This document shows positions 7,889 through 17,657 of a stretch of DNA of 64,000 bases, in pieces (position 1 is the stretch's first letter; every line of letters begins with the position of its first letter). Source of the DNA: Streptomyces sp. JB150 (GTDB lineage: Bacteria > Actinomycetota > Actinomycetes > Streptomycetales > Streptomycetaceae); assembly GCF_011193355.1 (NCBI RefSeq), contig NZ_CP049780.1, forward strand, positions 4,105,085 to 4,169,084, given 5' to 3'. The notes under the pieces are model-generated. The model made no database searches, was not told the DNA's origin, and saw nothing but the letters and a program-made list of their open reading frames with translations. A program made the position numbers and the translations under genes.

Positions 7889-9319
7889 TCATGCCGGACC
7901 GTCGTTCTCCTCGCCTGCCCCGCCGGCTACTTCGGCAACCGCGTGGCGCGCGGCGGCCTTCTCGTCGGCGATCCTGCGGTGTTCGGCGGCCCTGCGCTCC
8001 AGGAGGGCGGCCATCCGCAGGTGGTACTCCGGGTCGTCCTGCTCGTAGATGTCCGGGATGCCGTCGCGGTCGTCGTCGCGCTCCTCGGTCTCCCACATCC
8101 GGCGGTACTTGGCGTTCCGGATCTTCAGCAGCACCGTCGCCAGCGTCGCCGCGAGCAGCGAGCCGGTCAGTACGGCGGCCTTGACCTCGCCCGTGAGCGC
8201 GGCGTCCTGCTCGAAGGCCAGCTCGCCGATGAGCAGCGACACGGTGAAGCCGATGCCGGCCAGGGTGGCCACCGCGAACACGTCCGGCCAGGCCAGGTCG
8301 TCGCTGAGCGAGGCCCGGGTGAACCGCGCCGTCAGCCAGGTCCCGCCGAAGATGCCGAGGGTCTTGCCGACCACCAGGCCCAGCACCACGCCCAGCGTCT
8401 CCGGCTGGGTGAAGACGTCGGCCAGCGCCCCGCCGGACACCGGCACACCGGCGCTGAACAGGGCGAACAGCGGCACGGCGAGGCCCGCCGAGAGCGGCCG
8501 TACGAGGTGTTCGATGTGCTCGCCGGGGGAGTGCCGCTCACCCTCGCGGGTGGTGCAGCGCAGCATCAGGCCCATCGCGACGCCGGCGATGGTGGCGTGG
8601 ACGCCGCTGTTGTACATCAGCGCCCAGATCACCAGCGCCAGCGGCACGTACACGTACCACCCGCGCACGCCCTTGCGCAGCAGCAGCCAGAAGACGGCGA
8701 GGCCGGCGACGGCGCCGCCGAGGGCGGCGAGGTGCAGGGTGTCGGTGAAGAACACCGCGATGATCAGGATGGCGAACAGGTCGTCGACGACGGCGAGGGT
8801 CAGCAGGAAGGCGCGCAGGGCGCTCGGCAGCGAGGTGCCGATCACCGCGAGCACGGCGAGCGCGAAGGCGATGTCGGTGGCCGTGGGGACCGCCCAGCCG
8901 GCCAGGGAGCCGCCGCCCGCGGTGTTGGTCAGGACGTAGACCAGCGCCGGCGCGGCCATGCCGCACAGCGCGGCGACGACCGGGAGGGCGGCGGCCTTGG
9001 GGTCGCGCAGGTCACCGGCGACGAGTTCGCGCTTGAGCTCGATGCCCGCGACGAAGAAGAAGATCGCGAGGAGTCCGTCGGCGGCCCAGTGGGCGACGGA
9101 GAGGTCGAGGCCGAGGGACTCGGGTCCTATGTGGAAGTGGCTGACCGTCTCGTAGCTGTCGTGCAGCGCGGGGACGTTCGCCCAGATCAGGGCGGCTGCC
9201 GCGGCCACCAGTAGCAGGACGCCGCCGACCGTCTCGGTGCGCAGCGCGTTCGCGACGAAGGTCCGCTCGGGGAGGGAGAGCCGGCCGAGGACCTTGCGGG
9301 GGGTGCGGGGCGCGGACAC
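7889..9319 (-). CDS. nhaA: Na+/H+ antiporter NhaA
   Basis: A 476-residue sodium/proton antiporter with about 11-12 membrane helices. Family hallmarks are the FFFVAGIELKREL segment, the PTATDIAFALAVLAV helix, and the ion-binding double aspartate in LAVVDDLFAILII. The C-terminal GIGFTVSLLIGELAF helix closes the core. After the last helix there is a charged 70-residue tail (RDDDRDGIPDIYEQDDPEYHLRM...) predicted to be cytoplasmic and absent from E. coli NhaA. Start is GTG at 9319. Upstream is an AT-rich stretch around 9385-9405 that could hold the promoter. Confidence 0.95.
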   Translation of the reverse strand: MSAPRTPRKVLGRLSLPERTFVANALRTETVGGVLLLVAAAAALIWANVPALHDSYETVSHFHIGPESLGLDLSVAHWAADGLLAIFFFVAGIELKRELVAGDLRDPKAAALPVVAALCGMAAPALVYVLTNTAGGGSLAGWAVPTATDIAFALAVLAVIGTSLPSALRAFLLTLAVVDDLFAILIIAVFFTDTLHLAALGGAVAGLAVFWLLLRKGVRGWYVYVPLALVIWALMYNSGVHATIAGVAMGLMLRCTTREGERHSPGEHIEHLVRPLSAGLAVPLFALFSAGVPVSGGALADVFTQPETLGVVLGLVVGKTLGIFGGTWLTARFTRASLSDDLAWPDVFAVATLAGIGFTVSLLIGELAFEQDAALTGEVKAAVLTGSLLAATLATVLLKIRNAKYRRMWETEERDDDRDGIPDIYEQDDPEYHLRMAALLERRAAEHRRIADEKAAARHAVAEVAGGAGEENDGPA

Positions 9320-9441
9320 GGGGACCTCCGGTGGGTGGGCAGCATGGAACGCTTGCCGACCAGACTTCCCGGCGCACCTATTTGCTTAGCTTATCTAATG
9401 ATGGTGGCAGTGGTCACCTGCGTCCACCCTAGACGTGGCAA

Positions 9442-9472
9442 GGGTGCCCGGCACACTCGGCGCCGGGCACCC
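9442..9472 (-). terminator. acs terminator hairpin
   Basis: GGGTGCCCGGC and its complement form an 11-bp perfect stem with a 9-base loop, 16 bases past the acs stop. Confidence 0.7.
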
Positions 9473-9487
9473 CGCACGGTGAGGCGA

Positions 9488-11443
9488 TCAGTCCTCGCTG
9501 GGCGCCGCCGGGAGCTTCGCCTGAATGAGCTGCATGACACTGCTGTCGGTAAGGGTGGTCACATCGCCCAGGGCCCTGTTCTCGGCGACGTCGCGCAGCA
9601 GGCGGCGCATGATCTTGCCGGAGCGGGTCTTCGGCAGCTCGGCCACCGGCAGGATCCGCTTGGGCTTGGCGATCGGGCCGAGCGTGGCGCCGACGTGGCC
9701 CCGCAGCTCGGCGATCAGGTCCTCGGTCTCCGCCGCCGTACCGCGCAGGATCACGAACGCGACGATCGCCTGGCCGGTCGTCTCGTCCGCCGCGCCGACC
9801 ACGGCCGCCTCGGCGACCGACGGGTGCGAGACGAGCGCGGACTCGACCTCGGTGGTGGAGATGTTGTGGCCGGAGACGAGCATGACGTCGTCGACGCGGC
9901 CGAGCAGCCAGATGTCGCCGTCGTCGTCCTTCTTCGCACCGTCGCCCGCGAAGTACTTGCCCTCGAAGCGGGACCAGTAGGTGTCGAGGAACCGCTGGTC
10001 GTCGCCCCAGATGGTGCGCAGCATCGACGGCCACGGCTCGGTGAGCACCAGGTAGCCACCGCCGCCGTCGGGCACCTCGTTCGCCTCGTCGTCGACGACG
10101 GTCGCACAGATGCCGGGCAGCGGGCGCTGCGCGGACCCCGGCTTGGTCTCGGTGACGCCGGGCAGCGGCGAGATCATCATCGCGCCGGTCTCGGTCTGCC
10201 ACCAGGTGTCCACGATCGGCGTCCGGTCCGCGCCGATGTGCTTGCGGTACCAGATCCAGGCCTCGGGGTTGATCGGCTCGCCGACCGAGCCGAGGACGCG
10301 GAGGCTAGACAGGTCGAACTTCGCGGGGATGTCGTCGCCCCACTTCATGAACGTACGGATCGCCGTGGGCGCGGTGTAGAGGATCGTGACCTTGTACTTC
10401 TGCACGATCTCCCAGAAGCGGCCCTGGTGCGGGGTGTCCGGCGTGCCCTCGTACATGACCTGGGTGGCGCCGTTGGCGAGCGGGCCGTAGACGATGTACG
10501 AGTGCCCGGTGACCCAGCCGACGTCGGCGGTGCACCAGTAGACGTCCGTCTCCGGCTTGAGGTCGAACACCGCGTGGTGGGTGTACGCCACCTGCGTGAG
10601 GTAGCCGCCGGAGGTGTGCAGGATGCCCTTCGGCTTACCCGTCGTACCCGAGGTGTAGAGGATGAACAGCGGGTGCTCGGCGTCGAAGGCCTCGGGGGTG
10701 TGCTCGGCGCTCTGGCGGCCGACGAGGTCGTGCCACCACACGTCCCGGCCCTCGGTGAAGGCGATCTCCTGGCCGGTACGGCGGACCACGAGCACGTGCT
10801 CGACGTTGTCCACCTTGCCGAGCGCCTCGTCCACGGCGGGCTTCAGCGCGGACGGCTTGCCGCGCCGGTAGCCGCCGTCGGCCGTGATGACGACCTTGGC
10901 GTCGGCGTCCTGGATGCGGGTCGCGAGCGCGTCGGAGGAGAAGCCGCCGAAGACCACCGAGTGCGCGGCGCCGATGCGGGCGCAGGCCAGCATGGCGATG
11001 GCCGTCTCCGGGATCATCGGCATGTAGACGGCGACCCGGTCGCCCTTGCGGACACCCAGCTCCAGCAGGGCGTTCGCGGCGCGGGACACCTCGTCCTTCA
11101 GCTCGGCGTAGGTGAGGGAGCGGCTGTCGCCGGGCTCGCCCTCGAAGTGGATGGCGACCCGGTCGCCGTGGCCGGCCTCGACATGGCGGTCGACGCAGTT
11201 GTACGCGACGTTCAGCTCGCCGTCCTTGAACCACTTGGCGAACGGCGGGTTCGACCAGTCCAGCGTCTCGGTCGGTTCCTTGGCCCAGGTCAGCCGTCGG
11301 GCCTGCTCGGCCCAGAAGCCGAGCCTGTCAGCCTTGGCCTGTTCATACGCCTCCGCGGTGACGTTGGCGTTGGCTGCCAGGTCGGCGGGGGGTGCGAACC
11401 TGCGCTCTTCCTTGAGCAGGTTGGCCAGGCTTTCGTTGCTCAC
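9488..11443 (-). CDS. acs: acetyl-CoA synthetase
   Basis: AMP-forming acetate-CoA ligase, 651 residues with the GTG start at 11443 ([16 protein letters not shown]), the usual family length. The longer upstream frame adds [14 protein letters not shown] and is rejected. Visible motifs include the phosphate loop [11 protein letters not shown], the adenylation-core segment [10 protein letters not shown], and the C-terminal [12 protein letters not shown]. The lysine in the last motif is the one reversibly acetylated in Acs enzymes. It assimilates acetate and propionate. It is monocistronic, with its own downstream hairpin. Confidence 0.97.
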   Translation of the reverse strand: MSNESLANLLKEERRFAPPADLAANANVTAEAYEQAKADRLGFWAEQARRLTWAKEPTETLDWSNPPFAKWFKDGELNVAYNCVDRHVEAGHGDRVAIHFEGEPGDSRSLTYAELKDEVSRAANALLELGVRKGDRVAVYMPMIPETAIAMLACARIGAAHSVVFGGFSSDALATRIQDADAKVVITADGGYRRGKPSALKPAVDEALGKVDNVEHVLVVRRTGQEIAFTEGRDVWWHDLVGRQSAEHTPEAFDAEHPLFILYTSGTTGKPKGILHTSGGYLTQVAYTHHAVFDLKPETDVYWCTADVGWVTGHSYIVYGPLANGATQVMYEGTPDTPHQGRFWEIVQKYKVTILYTAPTAIRTFMKWGDDIPAKFDLSSLRVLGSVGEPINPEAWIWYRKHIGADRTPIVDTWWQTETGAMMISPLPGVTETKPGSAQRPLPGICATVVDDEANEVPDGGGGYLVLTEPWPSMLRTIWGDDQRFLDTYWSRFEGKYFAGDGAKKDDDGDIWLLGRVDDVMLVSGHNISTTEVESALVSHPSVAEAAVVGAADETTGQAIVAFVILRGTAAETEDLIAELRGHVGATLGPIAKPKRILPVAELPKTRSGKIMRRLLRDVAENRALGDVTTLTDSSVMQLIQAKLPAAPSED

Positions 11444-11544
11444 GACATCTCCCTTTCCCAGGGTGTCCGTTGTGTCCCAGGCCACAGCTCATCAGACCCG
11501 GGGGGCCGATGACAAGGGTCGACGGGAAATTGGTTTAGACCTGT

Positions 11545-11640
11545 GGGGTGGCTCTGGTGGGGTGGTCGAGTGGGGGATCAGCGGGGTGTTCGGTGGGGTG
11601 TTCGGGTGGGGTGATCCGGTGGGGTGATCGGCGGGGTCCG
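11545..11640. repeat. G-rich imperfect repeats between acs and sigma gene
   Basis: About eight imperfect copies of a GTGGGGTGwTC-like unit run through this stretch, giving many runs of four to five G on the + strand. They could form quadruplexes or simply be slipped repeats. No open frame of interest overlaps. The whole 11444-11771 gap holds no other recognisable element. Confidence 0.6.
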
Positions 11641-11771
11641 TTCCTGTGGGGGTCATCCGTACCCACGGACGCGGCGGGGGCGAAGTTCAGCGGCTGTAAC
11701 GCCTTTCACACGTGCGGCCAAGTACGGGTGAGGCACTGACCGTGCGCGACCCGACGAGAGGGGAACAGACT

Positions 11772-12401
11772 GTGGACGGCATACGGGGCGGGCCCGCGGC
11801 GGCGGTCCGCGATCCCCAGCTCTTCGAGGAGTTCTACCGCCGCCACGTGGACGCCGTGACCTCCTTCGTGGCCCGGCGTGTCCGCGACGCCCACTCGGTC
11901 GCCGACCTGACGGCCGAGGTGTTCCTCGCGGTCCTCGACTCCGCCCACACCTACCGGCCCGGCCTCGGCAGCGAACGGGCCTGGCTCTACGGCATCGCCC
12001 GCAACGTCGTCTCGTCCGAGCACCGGCGCCTGGCCCGCGAGACCCGGCGCGACCAGCGGATCTCCGGGCGGCGGCTGCTGGAGCCCGACGACATCACCCG
12101 CCTGGAGGACAAGCTCGACGCCGAGTCCGCCGGTCGCCGCGCCCTCGCCGCGCTGGAACGGCTGCCGGAGGGCGAGCGGGCCCTGCTGGAGCTGATCGCG
12201 GTCGACCAGCTCACCGTCGCCGAGGCCGCGGCGGCGCTCGGCATCCGCCAGGTGACGGCACGCGTCCGCCTGCACCGGGCGCGCAAGACGCTGCGGGCGG
12301 TGCGCGGGGTGGCGGCGGGCGAGCCCGCCGACGCGCCGCGCGGCACGCCACTGACCTGCACCACGTCGTACGCCACCGGAGCGAACGGGGGAGAGGCATG
12401 A
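11772..12401 (+). CDS. ECF-type RNA polymerase sigma factor
   Basis: A 209-residue sigma-70 family protein. Region 2 is FYRRHVDAVTSFVARRV...LTAEVFLAVLDSAHTY...ERAWLYGIARNVV; region 4 is LERLPEGERALLELIAVDQLTVAEAAAALGIRQVTARVRLHRARKTL. Nothing corresponds to regions 1 or 3. The GTG at 11772 has an AGAGGGGA ribosome-binding site 7 bases upstream; earlier in-frame GTGs at 11742 and 11712 lack one. The stop overlaps the next gene (ATGA), whose membrane-anchored product is the natural candidate for its regulator. Target promoters are unknown. Confidence 0.85.
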   Translation: MDGIRGGPAAAVRDPQLFEEFYRRHVDAVTSFVARRVRDAHSVADLTAEVFLAVLDSAHTYRPGLGSERAWLYGIARNVVSSEHRRLARETRRDQRISGRRLLEPDDITRLEDKLDAESAGRRALAALERLPEGERALLELIAVDQLTVAEAAAALGIRQVTARVRLHRARKTLRAVRGVAAGEPADAPRGTPLTCTTSYATGANGGEA

Positions 12402-13072
12402 CCACCGGCAACACCATGGGCACGAACTTCGAGGACCGGCTGCTCGCGGAACTGAGCCGCGAGATCGAGCGGCGCGCGAGCGAGACGCGCGAGACACGCG
12501 AGACACGGGAACCCGCCGTCGCCGTCCCGGCACCGGGGCCGGCATCGGTCCGGACGCCCCGCCGTCGTCGTACGGCCCTCACCGCGCCGCGGCTCGGCCT
12601 CGCCGCGCTGGCCTGCGCGGCCGTCGCGGGCGCCTGGGCGCTGATGCCGGGGTCCCCGGCCGAGACCCCGGCCTACGCGGTCGAGGCGCACCCGGACGGC
12701 ACCGTGACCGTCACCTTGAACGACATCGGTCTCGGCGGCACCCTCCAGCGGGAGCTCGCCGAAAGGCTGACGGAACAGGGCATCCACGTGGCCGTGGACG
12801 ACGTGCCGGACGGCCACGAGTGCGCCCGCCCCCGCGGGAAGACGATCCGGGGCCACTTCGACCGTAGTGGTGGCGAGGGCCCCGTCTGGGAGATCACGCT
12901 GCGCCGCGGGGACTCCCTGGCCTTCGAGGAGACCGGGCAGCGCCGGCCGGACGGGAGCGTCCAGCGGGTCGTCGGCTTCTACGGCGTGCACGGGCGGATC
13001 GCCCCGTGCGATCCCGTCCCCGCCGCCCCGGAGCCCGGCCCGGCGCAGCCGGACCCGTCCGGCCTCCGCTGA
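12398..13072 (+). CDS. membrane-anchored protein, possible anti-sigma factor
   Basis: A 224-residue protein translationally coupled to the upstream sigma factor. The N-terminal 58 residues are cytoplasmic and charged (ELSREIERRASETRETRET, helical). One membrane helix follows at about 65-85 (LGLAALACAAVAGAWALM). An extracytoplasmic domain of about 130 residues carries two Cys, in HECARPRGKT and GRIAPCDPV. No zinc-binding HxxxCxxC anti-sigma motif is present. The topology fits an anti-sigma factor or sensor, but this is inferred from position only. The 3' end is Pro-rich. Confidence 0.75.
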   Translation: MTTGNTMGTNFEDRLLAELSREIERRASETRETRETREPAVAVPAPGPASVRTPRRRRTALTAPRLGLAALACAAVAGAWALMPGSPAETPAYAVEAHPDGTVTVTLNDIGLGGTLQRELAERLTEQGIHVAVDDVPDGHECARPRGKTIRGHFDRSGGEGPVWEITLRRGDSLAFEETGQRRPDGSVQRVVGFYGVHGRIAPCDPVPAAPEPGPAQPDPSGLR

Positions 13073-13206
13073 GCGGGGCCCGGACGGGCCGGGGCAGGGG
13101 CGGGGCGCCGGTCGCGCATCCGTTGTACCCAGGGCCGCGGGCCGGGGGAGGCGCGCGGCCCTGGGGCGCGGGGCGGCCGAGGCGGGGGCGGTCAGGCGGG
13201 GGCGGG

Positions 13207-15966
13207 TCAGGCCGGGCTGCGCAGGTCCTCGGCCTCGGGCACGTGGTCGAAGACCTCCGCGCCGGACGCCTCGGTGAGCAGATAGGCCTGTGCCTCGCCC
13301 ACGTGGAAGTACATCCCGTGCAGCTCCAGCGCATCCTCGTGCAGGGCGCGGGCGACCGACTCGTGGGCGCGCAGGTGCTCCAGCTGCTGGACGATGTTGG
13401 TCAGGCAGAGCTGCTCGACCGCGTCGGCCGGCCGCCGTCCGGCGAGCCGTGCCCCGGGCCGGCTCTCGTCGGCCATCCGCTCCACACTCGGCTGCCCGTG
13501 CCGCAGCCAGCGCTTGAGCGGTGTCCGCGCGCCGCCGGGTTCGGAGCTGAGCAGGGCCTGCATCGCCCCGCACCCGGAGTGCCCGCACACGGTGATGTGC
13601 CGCACCTTCAGCACGTCCACCGCGTACTCGATGGCCGCCGCCACCGAGTCGTCACCGCTCTCCTCGCCGGGCAGCGGCACCAGGTTGCCCACGTTGCGGA
13701 CCACGAAGAGGTCTCCGGGGCCGCTGGACGTGATCATCGAGGTGACGAGCCGGGAGTCGGCGCAGGTGAGGAAGAGCTGCACCGGCCGCTGGCCCTCCCG
13801 CGCGAGGCGCGCCAGCTCACCGCGCACCAGCGGGGCGGTGCGCCGCTGGAACGCGCTGATGCCCCGGGCGAGTTGATGGCCGCCGGTACGGGTGCTCACA
13901 CCGGTCGCGGTGGTGGTGGGGATGCTGGGGCTGTCCTGCGTGCGCGGTTCGGTGCGGGCTTCGGTGCCGGCGTCCGAGTCGCGGGGGTCACCGAAGTCGG
14001 CGTCTGCGTCCGGGCCGGTGAGGGCGCCGGGGCCGCCGGGACGGTGGGTGCCGGGGGCGTCCTCGGAGCCGTCGGCACCTTCCTTCCCGCGGGGCGTGTC
14101 CTGGTCCGCCAGGCCGTTTTCGCCCTGGGCGTCCTGTGAGCCCGAGCCCGCCGACGTCCGCGAGCCCTCCACGCCCTGCCGTACCTCCGGTTGGTCCAAA
14201 GCTCCCGAGCCGTACGCCCCTTCGGAGCCGTACGCCGACTCCGCCGGGTCCGTGCCGGTGACCGTACCGGCACCCGACTCCTCCTCGGGCCCCGGTCGCT
14301 CCCACTCGCACTGGTGGTTGCGCCACGGAGTCCACGGGCGGCACCGGCAGTCGCTCGAACCGGCCGCGTCCGCTGTCTCCGCCCCGGCGATGTCCTCCAC
14401 CGGAGTGCCGGGCTCGGCGATGCGGATGCCGGCGCGGCGGCCGGTCAGCTGGACGGTGCCGCCCTGCGCGGTGTGCGTGTTCTGCCAGTCCTGGAGCGTC
14501 TCGAACGCCGCGTGGTCCATGAAGGAGCCGTCCAGCTCCACGACCACGTCGGTGCCTTGCGGGACGAGGTGCAGGACCCGGCTCAGGCGGGGCACCGCGA
14601 GGAACGTCAACTGGCCCCTCACCTGGATGTGGTGGACGCCGTTCTCCTCCGTGTGGGTGATGCGGGTGCGGGTCAGGCGGTGCAGGGCGACGGCGACGGC
14701 CACGGCGATGCCGAGGGCCACGCCTTCGAGGACGCCGAACAGCACCACGCCGGTGGTGGTCGCGGCGTACACCAGCACCTCACGGTGGCGGGTCACCGTG
14801 CGGATGTGGTTCAGGGACACCATCTGGATGCCGACGGCCATCACCAGGGCGGCGAGCGAGGCCAGCGGGATGAGCTCCAGCAGCGGGACGAGCAGCAGCG
14901 AGGCGACCACCACGAGAGCGCCGTGCAGCATCGTGGAGTTCCGGCTGACCGCGCCCGCGTTCACGTTCGCCGTACTGCGCACCGCCACGCCCGCGACCGG
15001 CAGTCCGCCGAGGCTGCCGGAGACGATGTTCGCGGCGCCCTGGCCGAGCAGTTCGCGGTCGAGGTCGGAGCGCGGCACCCGGCCGGTGAGGCCGGGGCGG
15101 GCGGCGGCCAGCTTGTCGGTGGCGACCGCGCCGAGCAGCGACTGCACGCTGCACACCAGCGTGGTGGTGAGCACGGCGGCGATCAGACCGAGCACCGGCC
15201 CCTCGGGGAGTCCCGCCAGCGCGTGGTTGTTCCACGACGGCAGCTCCACCTTGGGCAGCGTGAGGCCGACGAGCGAGGCGGTCGCGGTGGCCCCGGCGAC
15301 GGCGATCAGCGGCGCCGGCGCCTTGCGCAGCACCTTTCCGGTCCGGCCGGGCAGCCGTGGCCAGAGGAACAGCAGGGCCAGGGTGAGCGCGCTCGTCGAC
15401 AGGGCGGCGGGGTGCAGGTCCGCCAGCTGGGCGGGCAGCGCCCGCAGGTTGTCGAGCACGGCGCTCTGCGGGGTGCCGCCCAGGACGATGTGCAGCTGGG
15501 CCATGGCGATGGTCACGCCGATGCCGGCCAGCATGCCGTGCACGATGGCGGGGCTGACCGCGAGGGCGGTGCGGGCCACCCGCAGACAGCCGAGGCCCAG
15601 CTGGGCCAGGCCCGCGAGGACGGTGATGGCGCAGGTCGTCCGCCATCCGTAGAGGTGGATGAGGTCGGCGGTGACCACCGTGAGCCCCGCGGCGGGGCCG
15701 CTCACCTGGAGCGGGCAGCCGCCGAGCCGGCCGACGACGATGCCGCCGACGGCGGCGGCGACGAGGCCCGCCTGGAGCGGCGCTCCCGTGGCGAGGGCGA
15801 TGCCGAGCGACAGGGGCAGGGCGATCAGGAAGACCGCGATGGAGGCCGACACATCGGCTCCGGCGATCCGGAAGCGCCGCAGCCGCCGGGTGGGCGGGCT
15901 GTGCGGCTGGTGGTCGCGGTTCGACTGGTGGGGGTCGGTGGCGCGTGTGGGGGCGCAGGCTGACAT
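13207..15966 (-). CDS. SulP transporter-STAS-carbonic anhydrase fusion
   Basis: A 919-residue three-part protein. Residues 30-430 form a SulP anion-transporter core with about 11-12 membrane helices. Residues 440-540 form a STAS domain (VRGQLTFLAVPRLSRVL... VVVELDGSFMDHAAFETLQDW). The last 220 residues are a beta-carbonic anhydrase, with zinc ligands and dyad in CADSR (about 733-737) and HSGCGAM (about 790-796). Coupling an anion carrier to carbonic anhydrase points to bicarbonate uptake and CO2 interconversion, as in known SulP-CA fusions. Between STAS and CA lies a 150-residue acidic Gly/Asp/Ser-rich linker, opened by an odd CRCRPWTPWRNHQCEW cluster. Confidence 0.93.
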   Translation of the reverse strand: MSACAPTRATDPHQSNRDHQPHSPPTRRLRRFRIAGADVSASIAVFLIALPLSLGIALATGAPLQAGLVAAAVGGIVVGRLGGCPLQVSGPAAGLTVVTADLIHLYGWRTTCAITVLAGLAQLGLGCLRVARTALAVSPAIVHGMLAGIGVTIAMAQLHIVLGGTPQSAVLDNLRALPAQLADLHPAALSTSALTLALLFLWPRLPGRTGKVLRKAPAPLIAVAGATATASLVGLTLPKVELPSWNNHALAGLPEGPVLGLIAAVLTTTLVCSVQSLLGAVATDKLAAARPGLTGRVPRSDLDRELLGQGAANIVSGSLGGLPVAGVAVRSTANVNAGAVSRNSTMLHGALVVVASLLLVPLLELIPLASLAALVMAVGIQMVSLNHIRTVTRHREVLVYAATTTGVVLFGVLEGVALGIAVAVAVALHRLTRTRITHTEENGVHHIQVRGQLTFLAVPRLSRVLHLVPQGTDVVVELDGSFMDHAAFETLQDWQNTHTAQGGTVQLTGRRAGIRIAEPGTPVEDIAGAETADAAGSSDCRCRPWTPWRNHQCEWERPGPEEESGAGTVTGTDPAESAYGSEGAYGSGALDQPEVRQGVEGSRTSAGSGSQDAQGENGLADQDTPRGKEGADGSEDAPGTHRPGGPGALTGPDADADFGDPRDSDAGTEARTEPRTQDSPSIPTTTATGVSTRTGGHQLARGISAFQRRTAPLVRGELARLAREGQRPVQLFLTCADSRLVTSMITSSGPGDLFVVRNVGNLVPLPGEESGDDSVAAAIEYAVDVLKVRHITVCGHSGCGAMQALLSSEPGGARTPLKRWLRHGQPSVERMADESRPGARLAGRRPADAVEQLCLTNIVQQLEHLRAHESVARALHEDALELHGMYFHVGEAQAYLLTEASGAEVFDHVPEAEDLRSPA

Positions 15967-16302
15967 GTTTTCCCGTCTCCTCCGGGCAGCGGTCGCGGAT
16001 CAGGTCGGTCCCGCCGGGCGGCGGGTCGGTCGCGGCCGTGAGTCACGGCGTGCAGTGGCGGGATGAATCAACTCTCAGTAAACGAATCGTAATCAAGAGT
16101 AAAGGTCAGGCATGGATAATCCCGGCAAACAGGTCATCAAATCACTCCGGAGAGTGAACTGAGCCTTTGATCGGCTTGTCGTACTAGTTCCTTCTCGGCC
16201 CCGTGCGACCTTGGCGGCGCTGTCGGCTTTTCCGGCACATCGCTGCACATCGCCCGAAACGCCCCAGCGGCGTCGGCCCGAGAGAAGGAAGTAGGTGGGC
16301 GG
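15967..16302. other. divergent promoter region, SulP-CA / lipoprotein
   Basis: A 336-bp stretch between divergent genes, unusually AT-rich at 16060-16145. A 6-bp inverted repeat (TCACTC-N4-GAGTGA, 16142-16157) is a possible operator. No gene is supported here. Confidence 0.45.
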
Positions 16303-17577
16303 ATGATGGCCGCCACCCAGAGGATCGCCGCGGGCGCCGTGGTCGCCGCGGCCTGTGCCGTGTCGCTCGCCGGCTGCTCGGCCGGTTCCGACGCGGCGAA
16401 GGAGGGGACCTCCGGGCCGCGCAAGCCGGAGGCGGCCCAGGCTCCCAAGAGCCCCTACCGGCTGATCGGCGACGGGTCCACGGCGTTCACCGGGGCCCAG
16501 CCGCACCTGCCCCGGCCGGAGCGGCTGAAGCCCGGCCGGCGGCCGCCGCAGTTCGTGGTCTTCTCCTGGGACGGCGCCGGCGAGGACAGCCAGCGGCTGT
16601 TCTCCCACTTCCGCAAGGTCGCCAGGGCGAACAACGCCACCATGACGTACTTCCTCAGCGGGGTGTACCTGCTGCCCGAGGACAAGGCCGACCTCTACAA
16701 GCCGCCGCAGCACTCCCCGGGCCGCTCCGACATCGGCTTCAACGACCGGCAGGGCATCGCCGACACCGTCGAGCAGCTGCGGCTGGCCTGGCTGGAGGGC
16801 AATGAGATCGGCACCCACTTCAACGGCCACTTCTGCGGCAAGGGCGGCGGGGTCGGCGAGTGGTCCGTGGAGGAGTGGAAGGACGAGATCGCCCAGGCCA
16901 AGCACTTCGTGAAGTCCTGGAAGACGCACACCGGCCTGACCAAGGCCGCGCCGCTGCCCTTCGACTACGACAAGGAACTGATCGGCGCGCGCACGCCCTG
17001 TCTGGAAGGCCGCGACAACTTCATGGAGGCCGCCCGCGAGCTGGGCTTCCGCTACGACACCAGCGGCGTCAACGACCAGGTCTGGCCCAGGAAGAAGGAG
17101 GGCCTGTGGGATCTGTCGATGCAGCTCGTGCCGTTCCCGGGCCACTCCTACGAGCAGCTGACCATGGACTACAACTTCATGGTCAACCAGTCCGGCACGA
17201 CCACCCAGGGCGACCCGGACAAGTACGAGGCGTGGGGCGACCAGATGCGCGACGGCCTGCTCGCCGGCTTCCGGCGGGCCTACGACGGCAACCGCGCGCC
17301 GCTGATCATCGGCAACCACTTCGAGTCCTGGAACGGCGGCACGTACATGCGCGCCGTCGAGGAGGTCATCGAGCGGGTGTGCACCAAGCCCGAGGTGCGC
17401 TGCGTCTCCTTCCGCCAACTGGTGGACTGGCTGGACGCGCAGGACCCGCAGACCCTCGCGAAGCTGCGCACCCTGAAGGTGGGCCAGGCCCCGAAGCAGG
17501 GCTGGCCGTCCTTCCTCTCCGCCCGCCCGGCCCCGGCCCCGAAGGGCGTACCCGGAGCCCCGGCGAACAAGGAGTAG
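16303..17577 (+). CDS. secreted lipoprotein, polysaccharide-deacetylase-like
   Basis: A 424-residue lipoprotein. The signal peptide ends in a lipobox (SLAGC, Cys 25), so the mature protein is membrane-anchored outside the cell. The body resembles a NodB-type carbohydrate esterase barrel: FVVFSWDGAGED carries the motif-1 aspartate, and EIGTHFNGHFC looks like the metal-binding His pair. A late IIGNHFESWNGG strand supplies another histidine. The classical TFDDG is altered to SWDGAG, so catalytic activity is likely but not certain. The C-terminus is Pro/Ala-rich. It is convergent with the ATPase gene downstream. Confidence 0.82.
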   Translation: MMAATQRIAAGAVVAAACAVSLAGCSAGSDAAKEGTSGPRKPEAAQAPKSPYRLIGDGSTAFTGAQPHLPRPERLKPGRRPPQFVVFSWDGAGEDSQRLFSHFRKVARANNATMTYFLSGVYLLPEDKADLYKPPQHSPGRSDIGFNDRQGIADTVEQLRLAWLEGNEIGTHFNGHFCGKGGGVGEWSVEEWKDEIAQAKHFVKSWKTHTGLTKAAPLPFDYDKELIGARTPCLEGRDNFMEAARELGFRYDTSGVNDQVWPRKKEGLWDLSMQLVPFPGHSYEQLTMDYNFMVNQSGTTTQGDPDKYEAWGDQMRDGLLAGFRRAYDGNRAPLIIGNHFESWNGGTYMRAVEEVIERVCTKPEVRCVSFRQLVDWLDAQDPQTLAKLRTLKVGQAPKQGWPSFLSARPAPAPKGVPGAPANKE

Positions 17578-17657
17578 CCCCGGCGGACAAGGGGTGACAC
17601 CCGGAGCCGTCAGGCCTCAGGTGCCGGGCGTCCGGTGTCACGCGTGGGCGTCCGGTG

